From contig CANXME010000244.1 of NCBI GenBank assembly GCA_948144175.1, positions 1,240,001 to 1,304,000 of the forward strand: a stretch of 64,000 nt of DNA, given 5' to 3'. Below, piece after piece: positions 42,234-51,400 of this stretch. The DNA comes from Closterium sp. NIES-65. Its lineage: Eukaryota > Streptophyta > Zygnematophyceae > Desmidiales > Closteriaceae. The position numbers and the translations under genes are program-made. Position 1 is the first letter of the stretch. Every line of letters begins with the position of its first letter. The notes below the pieces were generated by a model, which searched no databases, had not been told where the DNA came from, and saw nothing but the letters and a program-made list of their open reading frames with translations.

Positions 42234-43341
42234 CTGAGAGTGCGTGATGGGTTGGATGAGGATGGGATGGATACGCTAGAAGTGAAGGCACCTGCTGGTA
42301 AGCACGAGGGATGGGTTGGATTGGAATGGTATCGGCTAGGTTGGGTTGGGTCGAGAGCCCAGAGCAACGGTCTTCCAGCAGCAATGGCATTTGGTGGAAG
42401 ACCTAATGGGGGGCGTGTTACAAAACAAGTATCTATTCTTGTATGCCTCTATGTTACTACTAAATGAATTAAAAAAAAACATATCTTCCACCAACAAATG
42501 GGTATCAAGCCAAGCTTCTGGTCTGGTCCCTCCACAAGCGTGCGTGCAGTGCTTAAATACATCCTGGAATACATTCGTAATTTTCTTTTGGGTGGTTTTA
42601 GATTGATGCCTCTGGCGGACTGGAATGGCAATCGTGACGTGATGCCTCATTGGCAGTCGTTGCCGAAACTGGTGCCAAAGAAGAACATCTAGCCAGCTGG
42701 GCGGGGCTTGACCTGGAAGAGGCGCATCGCATGCCAAGCTGCGAGGTGGAGCAGGCTTCCACGGCGAGGATACTTCAGAAGCGCTGCACGTCGTGCGTCT
42801 CTGCAAACCACTGGAAGACTGAACGGGGAGGAACGGCAGGTGGAGCAGGCAGTTTTAGCCTCCAAGGATGCACGTCGTTAGTCTTCGGGAGCCACTCAAC
42901 GACTTGAATGGGGGGAGCAGGGCCGGTAGGGTGATATACGCTCAACTCGAGCAGCATTAGGCTGGAAACGTGAGAGATGATTGGGGATGGGGTGAACGAG
43001 GGTGGGAACAGAACAGGTGTCAGTGGGAAGGGAATGAGGGAGAGAGAGAGGGGAGGTACACTATGATTAACACCCACAGCCTAGTGCATGGTTTCCCTGC
43101 CCACACCCTTGGTTCAGCCTAAGCGCACCCTACCAGCCTCCCATTCAACTCACACAAGCCCTCCATCCCACCCGCTCCTCACTCACCGAGAATGTCCCCT
43201 GACTCGACAGCAGGTGGCTTCCATAGGTTGGCTCCCCCGTGGCTCACTTTCACTTCGTCTCACCCACCCCAATCACTTCCTTACCACGCAACCCCGTCAC
43301 TCACCAACTATGTCCCCTGGTTTCACAGCAGGAGGCTTTCA
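42234..43341. other. Intergenic, no gene recognised
   Basis: Contains short direct repeats (ggatgggttggat/ggttggattgg, 42,250-42,350), an LTR-end-like aatggggggcgtgttac at 42,405, and two gcacgtcgt boxes (42,785; 42,869). Short ORFs here have no recognisable domain. Confidence 0.4.
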
Positions 43342-43790
43342 GGTTGACTCCCCCGCTCCAGTGGCTCACTGGGTTGCCTTGCACGAACCAAAAACTAACT
43401 GGCAGCGGCTGTTGGGAATGTGGGGAGGCGAGGACGGATGTAGGGTGCAGAGCGGTGAATGGGGCTTCCACAGGTTGACTCCCCCGCTCCAGTGGCTCAT
43501 CGGGTTGCCCTGCAGGAACCCGACCATCACTGGCAGGGGCTGTCCAGGAGGGAAGAGAAGGGCACGGATGGATGCAGGGGTGCAAAGCGGTGAGGGTTGC
43601 TATGACAAGTTTACTCCCCCACTCCAGTGGCTCACTGGGTTGCCCTGCAGGAACCCGACCATCACTGGCAGGGGCTGCTTGGGTGTGGAATGGCAAGGAC
43701 GGACGCAGGGATGCAAAGGGGTGACATGGAATGTTACAGGTAGAAATCCCCCCTCCAGTGGCTCACTGGCAAGGGCTGTGGGGGAGGGAA
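43342..43790. repeat. 131-bp tandem repeat, three to four copies
   Basis: Unit beginning gttgactcccccgctccagt and containing ggctcactgggttgccctgc and catcactggcaggggctg. Copies start at about 43,342, 43,473, 43,608 and 43,738 (the last shortened). A partial relative sits at 43,222. A 244-codon open frame across it (43,088-43,822) owes its length to the repeat, whose period is not a multiple of three. Confidence 0.85.
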
Positions 43791-44489
43791 GAGAGGTATG
43801 TATTGGGGAAGAACATGCATGACAAGTGCATCAAGCAAGGTTAGCCGGGAGGAAGCAAATGGAAGAGTGGTATGTGGGAAGAGGATGCGAAGAAGGGTGC
43901 AGGAATTGCTTGTGGAAAGTAGCAGATTCGGTATATGGAATCAGTTTTTTAAGAGAATGTCATCAGGGTTGGGGTGTATATGCTATCAGTGGCGCGTCAA
44001 AATTCCAACTACAGAACCATAGCAGCTCCCACTTGCTCTCAAGGCGGCCAGCGTCGGTAACGTTATCTAGAGCCTGAATTCTTTCTGCCACTCTTCACCT
44101 CAACTGACGGTGTGCGTGAGCAGGACAGGAGAGACAGTGAGCCAGTTGTGGCGTGTGTGGTGAGTGCGCAGTGCGTGTGGCGAGTGTCTGATGTGTGTGG
44201 TGACTGCCTGGCGTGTGTGGTGAGTGCGTGATGTATGACAATTTCAGATTCAGAACACCAAGATTCTTTTCACGACCCCATACTAACTTTCAATGCCTTC
44301 AGCAAATGCATGGTAGCAGCAGATACATTTGCGATTACAGAAGAACCAAAGGAGCACCCAGTTCCGCTACCAACCATGCACTCACACCACACACGCCCAC
44401 CTAACTCTTTCACCCACACACACCACCTAACCCTTCCACCCCCCCACACACACATACCTCTCCCAGCAGCATCACCAGGACAGAACTAA
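43791..44489. other. Intergenic with GTGTGGTGAGTGC microsatellite
   Basis: 44,148-44,232 holds four to five imperfect copies of gtgtgtggtgagtgcg. 44,390-44,460 is rich in cacacac. No gene recognised. Confidence 0.45.
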
Positions 44490-44759
44490 GCAACCAAGTT
44501 TGCAAACCGTGCCACTTGCAAGCCACATCAGCAGCAACAGACAGAAGGGACCGCAGCAGCAGGCAGAAGCACCGACAGCAGTGGAGGCAACAGCAGCAGC
44601 AGGAGCAGCGTATGGAGTGCCTTGTCTGCCGCTGCAGAACCCCACTGCACCGAGCTGCTACCAGCAGCAGGCACCATACCAGCTGCGCTGCTGCCCTGCC
44701 TGCCGCTGCCCAACTCCACTCCGCCGTGCCTCTCACCCCTCCAATCTCCCCTCTCCCAC
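44490..44759 (-). other. 3' untranslated region of the minus-strand secreted-peptide gene
   Basis: The reverse complement retains similarity to the region after the plus-strand paralogue (ctgctgctggt, then ggtgcagtgg and gttctgc), showing that the duplication included the 3' flank. CAG/CTG-rich. Confidence 0.55.
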
Positions 44760-45212
44760 TTAGATCATCGTTTTCGCGGTCTTGACGAACGAGCCAGCGC
44801 CCGCCTGCAGGGCACCCTTGGCGCCCTTGCCGCTGCGGAACGCGTTGACTGCAGCCGTGAGCGCCTCCTTGCCGCCCTTCTTCACCACATTCTTCACCAA
44901 CCCTCCCGCCTTCTGCCCCGCCTCGCTCTTCGCCGCCTGATTCGCCGCGTTCTTGATCTTCTTCCAGCTCAGCAGCACCCGCACCGCCTCGTCCAGCCCG
45001 TCGTCCGTCGCCTCCCCCACCTCCTCCTCCTCGCCACCCACGTCCAGGTCACCGCCGCTCGCTTCCAGCAGCTTGCGCCCCCAACTCGCCGCGTCCTCGC
45101 CCGCGCTTCCCCCAGCAGCGACGTCGCCCCGCAGTGGCGTGGACGCGGCATAGAGTGCGGGGAGCGAGACGAGGACCAAGGCGAGGATGAACACGGTGCG
45201 AAGAGTGGCCAT
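44760..45212 (-). CDS. Small secreted Lys/Gly/Ala-rich peptide precursor (candidate antimicrobial-type peptide)
   Basis: 150 codons, single exon. Residues 1-23 form a classic signal peptide (MATLRTVFILALVLVSLP, LYAAS). Residues 24-70 are a Gly/Ala/Asp-rich spacer ending in GGEEEEVGEA (acidic). Residues from about 78 are cationic and amphipathic: LLSWKKIKNAANQAAKSEAG, KKGGKEALTAAVNAF, SFVKTAKTMI, with about a dozen Lys and no Cys. Signal, acidic spacer and cationic helix in that order is the layout of many linear antimicrobial peptide precursors, but I recognise no named family, so the role is inferred. Same strand as the split pseudogene; head-to-head with the paralogue at 46,976. A conserved ctacttaa box lies about 145 bp upstream. 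Confidence 0.85.
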   Translation of the reverse strand: MATLRTVFILALVLVSLPALYAASTPLRGDVAAGGSAGEDAASWGRKLLEASGGDLDVGGEEEEVGEATDDGLDEAVRVLLSWKKIKNAANQAAKSEAGQKAGGLVKNVVKKGGKEALTAAVNAFRSGKGAKGALQAGAGSFVKTAKTMI

Positions 45213-45600
45213 GGTGACGAGCGATTTAGAGAGCGTAGAAGCGTCGGATTATAGAAGAGAGCACTGCGAACGACGATAAAGATCAGATTTGGGTGACTTT
45301 CGAGCCCTGAGAGAAGCACTCGGTTGGTGATGGTGAATGGCGGAATGGAAGCGACTTAAGTAGCGGCGAAAGACCAGGAGGAGGAGGAGGCGAGCACGAT
45401 GGTCGCCAGCACGATGGTCGCCAGCATGATGGTCGCCAGCATGATGGTCGCCAGCATGATGGTCGCCAGCATGATGGCCCCCTCCCAGCATCGCGCGGTT
45501 ATCGCTGGCATGGCTCCGCCGCAAAACGCGCAACATCCGGAGAAAGCTGTACTACTTCTGGGGTGTGGCAGAGGCAATCGAGTTGGACGGCAGCGCGGCA
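45213..45600 (-). promoter_or_regulatory. Upstream region of the minus-strand peptide gene with 15-bp minisatellite
   Basis: TATA-like ctacttaag (complement 45,354-45,362) and the shared gagtgcttctctcag leader (complement about 45,310-45,325). Five perfect-phase 15-bp units catgatggtcgccag (first two cacgatggtcgccag) occupy 45,395-45,469, with a partial sixth. The paralogue upstream region has only one related copy (about 46,789). The ~40-bp family motif follows at 45,503-45,541. Confidence 0.65.
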
Positions 45601-45830
45601 ATAATGGCTTGATTCAACTCATCGCCTCACTGGCATAGGGTCTCGCCTCGCCAGATCGCCAACAAGGGATTTTTTAGAGAGCAGAAGGTGAGGGTTGGGT
45701 GGGGAGGAGAGGAGAGGAGAGTGCCGTCTGTACCGTCGTACGCAGTAACCTAGTTCTCTCATTATTGTTCGCATCATGGCGCCGCAAAATGCGCAAAGAG
45801 AAACTGTCGCGTGGGGCGTTGGATGCGGCA
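45470..45830 (+). repeat. Left arm of inverted duplication between the two peptide genes
   Basis: Aligns to the reverse complement of 46,385-46,800 over about 360 bp with gaps: ggttatcgctggcatggc, gagaaagct, ggacggcagcgcggcaata, cagatcgccaa, ccgtctgtaccgt, aacctagttct, atcatggcgccgca. With the genes themselves, the inverted duplication spans about 44,490-45,830 and 46,385-47,540. Confidence 0.8.
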
Positions 45831-46384
45831 CGCTGGTCAACGAGGACTTGAGTCGAGAGCTCAATGCCAAGAGAGCTCCGAGACCAGCGGCGGCAATAAT
45901 GGCTTCTGGTGGGAAAGAGTTTTTCGAAGGGGACGAAGCAGGGGTGTTCGGGAGCGCGTTCAGCGGGAGAATGGCTTGTTTGCGAACCAGCACTAGTCGA
46001 ACACCAGCCACTTCGATAATGCGTTGGCGAACGACTCGACGAGAAGCGAAACCAGTTACTTTTGTAAAAATGGCCGGGCGATCGAAACTTCCAGTGTTCA
46101 AACGCAGCGTCTAGAACAGGCCTCCGAACGAAGCCCAGGTACTTCTCGTTTCGTTTCTCGTCGACCAATTCGCTGATACTTTGTTGGGCTGGCTGCTTTC
46201 GTTGGGATCGAGCTGCCTGGGAAACCAGCCCCGAGTCCCGACCCGAGTCCCCGAGCACTCCTCCATCCATCCTCCCCTCCACAAACAAGTACCCGCTGAG
46301 AGCCATTCTTCCCGCGCTGCTGTTGATCTCGAAGCTTCCTCACTTGCACCATTAGCTCTCAAACCCAGGAGCACAGCAGCGTGT
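45831..46384. other. Centre of the inverted duplication, no gene recognised
   Basis: About 550 bp of unique sequence between the arms, with a further cggcggcaataatggc box at about 45,889. Open frames on both strands (for example 45,674-46,306 minus) resemble no family and overlap the repeat arms. Confidence 0.45.
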
Positions 46385-46800
46385 GTCCTCGTTACCAGCG
46401 AAGCATCCCAACGCCTCACGCGGCAGTCGCTCTTTGCGCATTGTGCGGCGCCATGATGCGAGCAATAACTGCGAGTTTCTGGAATGAAAGAACTAGGTTT
46501 ATGCCGCTACGGTACAGACGGCGCACTCCTCTCTCCCCACCCAACCCTCGCTTCCTGCTCTCGAAATCTCTCGAAAATCACCTCCTTGGCGATCTGACGA
46601 GCCCATTGTTTTGAATGAACTAGCAGCCATTATTGCGGCCGCGCTGCCGTTCATCTCCGACTCAAAATCTATCCTAGCACGAGCGCGCTAGCGTGCAGAG
46701 CAGTAGCTTTCTCCGCATGATGCGCGTTGTGCGGTGGCGCCATGCCAGCAATAACCGCGGGCTGCTGGGTGGAGTGCCATCATGCTGGCGACGCACCACG
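46385..46800 (-). repeat. Right arm of inverted duplication between the two peptide genes
   Basis: Reverse-complement partner of 45,470-45,830. Contains two copies of the family motif in inverted orientation (46,434-46,473 and 46,722-46,760). Confidence 0.8.
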
Positions 46801-46975
46801 GATCCCTTCACCACCCTCGCGGCCTCTTCCTCGTCTTTCGCTACTTAAACCGCCTCAATCCAACCAATCACCATTGCCAACTGAGTTGCTTCTCTCAGTG
46901 CTGAAAAAACCAGCCGAATCTGATCCTCATCATCGCTCGCAGTGTTAATCTCTAGAATCCGGCGCGACCGTTACC
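46801..46975 (+). promoter_or_regulatory. Promoter and 5' leader of the plus-strand peptide gene
   Basis: TATA-like ctacttaaac at 46,841-46,850, ccaaccaatcacc just after it, then gagttgcttctctcag (46,880-46,896), shared with both other family members. The ATG context is accATGGct, a good Kozak match. Confidence 0.6.
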
Positions 46976-47407
46976 ATGGCTTCTCTTCGCTCCTTGTTCG
47001 TCCTCGCTCTGATCCTCGTCTCCCTTCCCGCACTCTACGCCGCGTCCGCGCCACTGCGGGGCGATGTCGCTGCTGGGGGAAGCGCTGGCGAGGACGCGGC
47101 GAGTTGGGGCCGCATGCTGCTGGAAGCGAGCGGCGGTGGCGTGGACGTGGGTGTCGAGGAGGAGGAGGTGGGGGAGGCGACGGACGGGCTGGACGAGGCG
47201 GTGCGGGTGCTGCTGAGCTGGAAGAAGATCAAGAACGGGATCAAGAACGCGGCGGGCAAGGCGGGAGGGCTGGCGAAGAAGGTGGTGCAGAAGGGCGGCG
47301 TTGAAGCGCTCAAGGCGGCGGCCAAGGGGTACAGCAACGGCGGCATGAAGGGCGCGCTCAAGGCCGGCGGTACCTCGTTTGCTAGCACAGCAAAAACCAT
47401 GGCGTAG
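46976..47407 (+). CDS. Small secreted Lys/Gly/Ala-rich peptide precursor, paralogue
   Basis: 143 codons, single exon. Signal peptide MASLRSLFVLALILVSLP then LYAAS; spacer GDVAAGGSAGEDAASWGRML; acidic VEEEEVGEA; cationic amphipathic C-terminus LLSWKKIKNGIKNAAGKAGG, LAKKVVQKGG, FASTAKTM. Compared with the 44,760 copy it lacks one seven-residue Gln/Ala/Lys segment and several Lys positions are shifted, but charge and the WKKIKN start are kept. Conserved while intergenic DNA has diverged, which suggests selection (inference). Divergently oriented from its paralogue, so the two may be co-regulated. No Cys, so a linear peptide is expected. Confidence 0.87.
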   Translation: MASLRSLFVLALILVSLPALYAASAPLRGDVAAGGSAGEDAASWGRMLLEASGGGVDVGVEEEEVGEATDGLDEAVRVLLSWKKIKNGIKNAAGKAGGLAKKVVQKGGVEALKAAAKGYSNGGMKGALKAGGTSFASTAKTMA

Positions 47408-47889
47408 GGTGAGGCGGGCGAGACGGTGGTGCGTGCTGCTGCTGGTGGCAACATGGTGCAGTGGAGTTCTGCCAGCTGAGCTGACGTGGGGTTGTAGAAA
47501 GGCGTTGTGCTGCTGCTGTTGACGGTTGCTTGGTGATGCTGCGTATGTGTGTTGGGGAAAGGGGGGTTGTGTGAGGGTGGGAGGGTTAAATAGGTGGGCT
47601 TGTCTGCAGGGTTGGTGGATTTTGGTGTAGTGTGTGTAGCTTTTGTGATGCTGTAATTTCATATACATCTTCTATTTTGCTGAAGCCTAGTGTTGACTGT
47701 GGAAGGCGTCCTGAACATGAATCCGTCACTCTGCAAGCACTCACCAAGCACAGCAGTAGGCATTTGCCTAGAATTTGAATTGAAATAAATTAATTTGCCC
47801 TAACAAATTTCATAGCACAAGCAAGTATCATACGGTACCGGTAATATATCTACCAGTCTATAAAAGGACTTGGGTTTTTAGTTTATCGA
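47408..47889. other. 3' flank of the plus-strand peptide gene and intergenic DNA
   Basis: 3' untranslated similarity to the paralogue to about 47,540, then T/G-rich sequence to 47,690 and AT-rich sequence without a gene. Polyadenylation-like tgtaatttcat at about 47,652. Confidence 0.45.
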
Positions 47890-47985
47890 GAAGCACTACT
47901 AGACAAAATTTGCTCCGAAGGCACTGTTAGCGCTGCTGGGGACTAGTTACGTGGATTTCCAATCTGAGAGCGTTCACTTCTTACG
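47890..47985 (+). repeat. Left inverted repeat flanking the element H insertion
   Basis: The core gcgctgctggggactagtta and gtggatttccaatctgagag, through gcgttcactt, is the reverse complement of 56,005-56,100. About 68 bp are near-perfect (one mismatch at ggcac/gacac) and a further 25 bp are weaker. May be the terminal repeat of a small DNA transposon, or one side of an inverted duplication of copia RT sequence. Confidence 0.75.
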
Positions 47986-48053
47986 CTCAAAAGGAATTCC
48001 GACCCTGATTGGTCAAAACAACAAACAGACGATGACCGTCTCGATAGACGGTC

Positions 48054-48453
48054 TGTTGGGCTGAGAATTTCAGCCTTAGGATCTTTGCAGAGAATAGGCT
48101 AGTAGGTGCTAGAGTAGCACAGCGGAAGACTTGAGTGAATGTACTTGTGCTGGTGTGTGAGAACAAGTAATTGATTAAAGCAAAGAGCATACAGGAATAT
48201 ATAGGAAAGATAGATTACAGGAAGCGGTTGTGTTTATCGAGACGCGTAACGCTTCGACTATCGAGGCGGTTACTGTTCACTGAAGCGTCGCTTGCTGTTA
48301 CGTAACCTCCAGGCGGTTACAGCTCGCAACCTCCAGTTGCGGTTTGATGTGGTACGCGCCCTTTCGATTTCGTACCCCTTTTGTTGTGCTTCAGTATCGG
48401 GTGAGGTTCGATACTACAGAAACGCACTAAGTCATGCGTTTATATTCCCAACA
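48054..48453 (-). repeat. 3' LTR of element H
   Basis: 400 bp, almost identical to 55,250-55,649. The internal purine run (complement of ctccccttcg) abuts it at 48,454. Confidence 0.95.
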
Positions 48454-48678
48454 CTCCCCTTCGTTTCTGGAGTGTCGACGTGGTCAGCTTCGGTGACGTG
48501 GCCCAATCCGGTAAGCAGCATGCAGTACTCGAATTTCCCCTTTGGTAACTTCTTGGTGAGATAATCTGCTGTCATCTCGGTGGTCGCGCAGTACGGTAGT
48601 CCAGCTGGAGTTTTCCTTTCTCGATTTCGTCTTTCACGAAGAAGTATCGCAGTGCGATATGTTTGGTTCTGTTGGCGA
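48454..48678 (-). pseudogene. Element H RNase H C-terminus (left of element I)
   Basis: The reverse complement reads NRTKHIALRYFFVKDEIEKG, then after a one-base shift near 48,590 TTEMTADYLTKKLPKGKFEY and LLTGLGHVTEADHV, the usual copia C-terminus. The final catalytic Asp (TADYLTKKL) is present but out of frame. Confidence 0.85.
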
Positions 48679-50188
48679 TGTCGGAAAATATAAGTTAATA
48701 TTTTCTATATGTAACTGCCTGTAGGATTGGTTACTGTAGTTATAGCGTTCTCTTAGTTGGTGGTGCACCTTTCTTGTTTGTTCTTTCCTATTTGTACCCT
48801 CGCTCAATATTGAATCACTCTCTTTTGTTGGTGCAACTTCTCCCTCGCTACTCTCGTTTTCTTCAAAACCTAGCCATGGCGCCTAAGATTAATCTACTAT
48901 TTTGATATGGTATCAGAGCTAGTTTTCGATCAATGGGCCCACCGATTTTTGACCCTGTCATGGCGGCCCTCCCTCCCAACGATTTTCTGCTGCGATCGTG
49001 CTGCCAGTATGACCGTCGCGTTGAAATCCGCGACGGTCATAATCGCGTGCGCGATCGAGGGGGCGAAGGCGGAGCTCTGCTTGTCGCGCTGCCTAGTCGC
49101 CCCGTTGTACGCGGCCACGCTGCCTCGTCGCCGCTTCATCTCGCCTCAGTTTCGGCCCTCTGTCCCGCTCGTCGCGCTCGAGCAACTATCCCCGCCCACC
49201 CTCCCCCCGGTCCCGCTGCAGCTGTCGCACTTGCTACTGTAGTGCGTGCTCCTGCTGTGGGGGGAGGTCGAAGGTGTGGCGGGCAGTGGGGGAGGTGGTG
49301 TGACGGGGTGGCTGCTGTGAGGCGCCAGCAGCACCTGCCGTCGCCCTTTATCGCCCCATACGCGACTGTCGCTGTGGGGGGGAGGGTGAGGGAGTGGCGG
49401 GAGCGCACCCGCAGGAAACCGCCGACGCCCTCCTCTCTCCTCTCTCTCCCTGCAGCGCCGGTCGCTGTGGGGGATGGGGGGGAGTGTGAGGGGGTGGCGA
49501 GAGAGATTTTGCAGCACCAACAGCCGTCCCCCCTCCCCTCTCTCTCACTGCCGCGCTTGCAGCTGTGGGGGGGAGGGTGAGAGGGGGTGGCGGAAGTCAG
49601 CGGGGCATCTGCTGCTGACGCCCACTGCTACCGTGGTACCTCCAGCTGCCGCCCCTGCTGCCACCTGCCTCTTTTGCCTTTGCTTCTGCTGCCTGCTGCT
49701 AGGGGCCTGCAGGTGCTGCCGTCGAGCCGCTGCTGTCCTGCTGCACGTTGCAGCCACAGAGCCTGCTCCTCAGGCGACCTGCCGCCCCTACACCTGCTAC
49801 TGTTTCTACCTTGGCCCAGGGTGTGCTACAGCTGGATCTGCCACCACTGCAATGGTTGTCACTGCACTTGTTTGTTGCTGCAATTTCCGCTGTGTAATCG
49901 TGATGTACCCCTTAAGGGGGCACTAACTGCATACTCTCCTACAGCCAGTTATGGGGGCGTGTCGGAAAATATAAGTTAATATTTTCTATATGTAACTGCC
50001 TGTAGGATTGGTTACTGTAGTTATAGCGTTCTCTTAGTTGGTGGTGCACCTTTCTTGTTTGTTCTTTCCTATTTGTACCCTCGCTCAATATTGAATCACT
50101 CTCTTTTGTTGGTGCAACTTCTCCCTCGCTACTCTCGTTTTCTTCAAAACCTAGCCATGGCGCCTAAGATTAATCTACTATTTTGATA
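48679..50188 (+). mobile_element. Non-autonomous LTR retrotransposon I, very young
   Basis: 1,510 bp with 229-bp LTRs (48,679-48,907; 49,960-50,188) that are identical by eye. Termini tgtcgg...ttgata, TG...TA rather than the usual TG...CA. Duplications ggcga at 48,674-48,678 and 50,189-50,193 in RNase H of H. The primer-binding site tggtatcagagct starts at 48,908, and a purine tract (atgggggcg) ends at 49,959. The internal 1,052 bp carry no pol domain. It must use enzymes of another copia element. Confidence 0.94.
48933..49580 (+). CDS. Unassigned ORF in element I
   Basis: 215 codons from MGPPIFDPVMAALPPNDFLL; Pro/Ala/Arg/Gly-rich, no catalytic or zinc motif. Inside are three to four imperfect ~85-bp repeats with gggggagggtgagggagtgg (about 49,290-49,590), so part of its openness may be composition. 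Could be a gag-like or non-coding packaging region. I do not recognise it and doubt it as a conventional gene. Confidence 0.3.
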   Translation: MGPPIFDPVMAALPPNDFLLRSCCQYDRRVEIRDGHNRVRDRGGEGGALLVALPSRPVVRGHAASSPLHLASVSALCPARRARATIPAHPPPGPAAAVALATVVRAPAVGGGRRCGGQWGRWCDGVAAVRRQQHLPSPFIAPYATVAVGGRVREWRERTRRKPPTPSSLLSLPAAPVAVGDGGECEGVAREILQHQQPSPLPSLSLPRLQLWGGG

Positions 50189-51400
50189 GGCGAAACCGTT
50201 CTTGTTCGCGATGCGTATCGCGGACTGGTTGTCGCAGAAAAGCGAGAAGTTGGGTACCTTCGCAATTTTCGCTTCTTCCAGCAGTTCGCGCAGGTACAAA
50301 CCTTTCTTGGTGGCGGTGCAGAGAGCAATATACTCTGCTTCAGCAGATGATAGTGCGACGAGTTCCTGCTTACTCGATTGCCAGGAGATAGTTCCGATGG
50401 GCTCGAGACGGTAGACGTAGCCGGTGCGAGAGCGACGATCGACACGATCAGCAGCGTGATCAGCGTCGACGTAACCGAGTAGTTTTAGATCGGTCGTCGT
50501 GCTCTTGTGATATGTTAGGCCAACTGTTGGCGTCGAGATGAAGTAGAGAAGGGCTCGGTTGAGCTCCTTGAGGTGACGTTGTTCTGGGCGTTTAAGGTAG
50601 GTCGCTAGCTGGCTGGCGCTGTAGGATAAGTCCGGTCGGCATGTGACGGCGGCGAAAAGTAGACAGCCCAGTTTCTGTTGATATTCCTGGATTCCGGCAG
50701 ACGGCAATAGTTTGGTTTCTTCGGTTGGGTCGGGCGATAGGTGACTGTAGGGTGTTGCGACGTGCGTCGATGTGAAGCAGAAGCGTTCGGCGATAGTGCT
50801 TGCGTATTTTGAGGCGCTGAGATGAATGGCGTTGTCTTCGTCGAGAATGTTGAGCCCTAGGTACTGCGTGACGCCGGGTGAGACTGTGAGGGAGAGATCC
50901 CTTTGGAGCTCCTTTTCGAACCAGGTGACGATGGCGGTAGTTGACCCGATGTAGAGTAAGTCATCGACGTAGACGATTAGCAAGACGTAGTCGTTGTCGT
51001 GGGTGAGGCGATACATGCCCTGGTCATGGGGCAGTTGGTCGAATCCGATACGTTTAAGTCGCGCGTGCAGGTACTGCTGCCAGAGTCGCGGTGCCTGTTT
51101 GATTCCATACAGCGATTTAAGTAGTTGACAGACGCGGGAAGGGTCGTCGACGAACCCGTGGGGCTGTTCAACGAAGATTTCGGCGTCGACTGGGGCGTAC
51201 AAAAAAGCGTTGGCGACGTCGATTTGTCGGAGTGGGCGGCGATGTGAGGCGGCGACGGCGAAAAGAATGCGTAGGGAAGTGTGTCGACTGACTGGAGCGA
51301 AAGTCTCGGTGAAGTCGCGACCAAATTCTTGGTCGAATCCGCGGACGACCCATCGAGCCTTAAATCGTTCGATGGTTCCGTCGGAGTTGGTTTTGATCCG
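50189..51400 (-). CDS. Element H reverse transcriptase and RNase H (frame after two shifts)
   Basis: Open from about 51,400 (GTIERFKARWVVRGFDQEFG) to the I insertion. RT: RQIDVANAFLYAPVDAEIFV, LKSLYGIKQAPRLWQQYL, catalytic YVDDLLYIGS (about 50,965), LGLNILDEDN. RNase H: GYVDADHAADRVDRRSRTGY, SSAEAEYIAL, LFCDNQSAIRIANKNGF, where element I cuts in. Catalytic residues up to this point are intact. Confidence 0.92.

Noticed and set aside
43088-43822. 244-codon ORF that could be a host gene
   Set aside because: It spans the 131-bp tandem repeat and its copies are read in different frames; no domain is seen.
44622-45254. 210-codon plus-strand ORF opposite the peptide gene
   Set aside because: Antisense to a well-supported conserved gene with signal peptide and promoter elements; codon composition fits the minus strand.
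45674-46306. 210-codon minus-strand ORF between the two peptide genes
   Set aside because: Overlaps the inverted-repeat arm and promoter motifs, has no recognisable domain, and the mirrored arm does not preserve it.
48908-48920. tRNA gene at tggtatcagagc sites
   Set aside because: These are primer-binding sites immediately after 5' LTRs; no cloverleaf sequence surrounds them.
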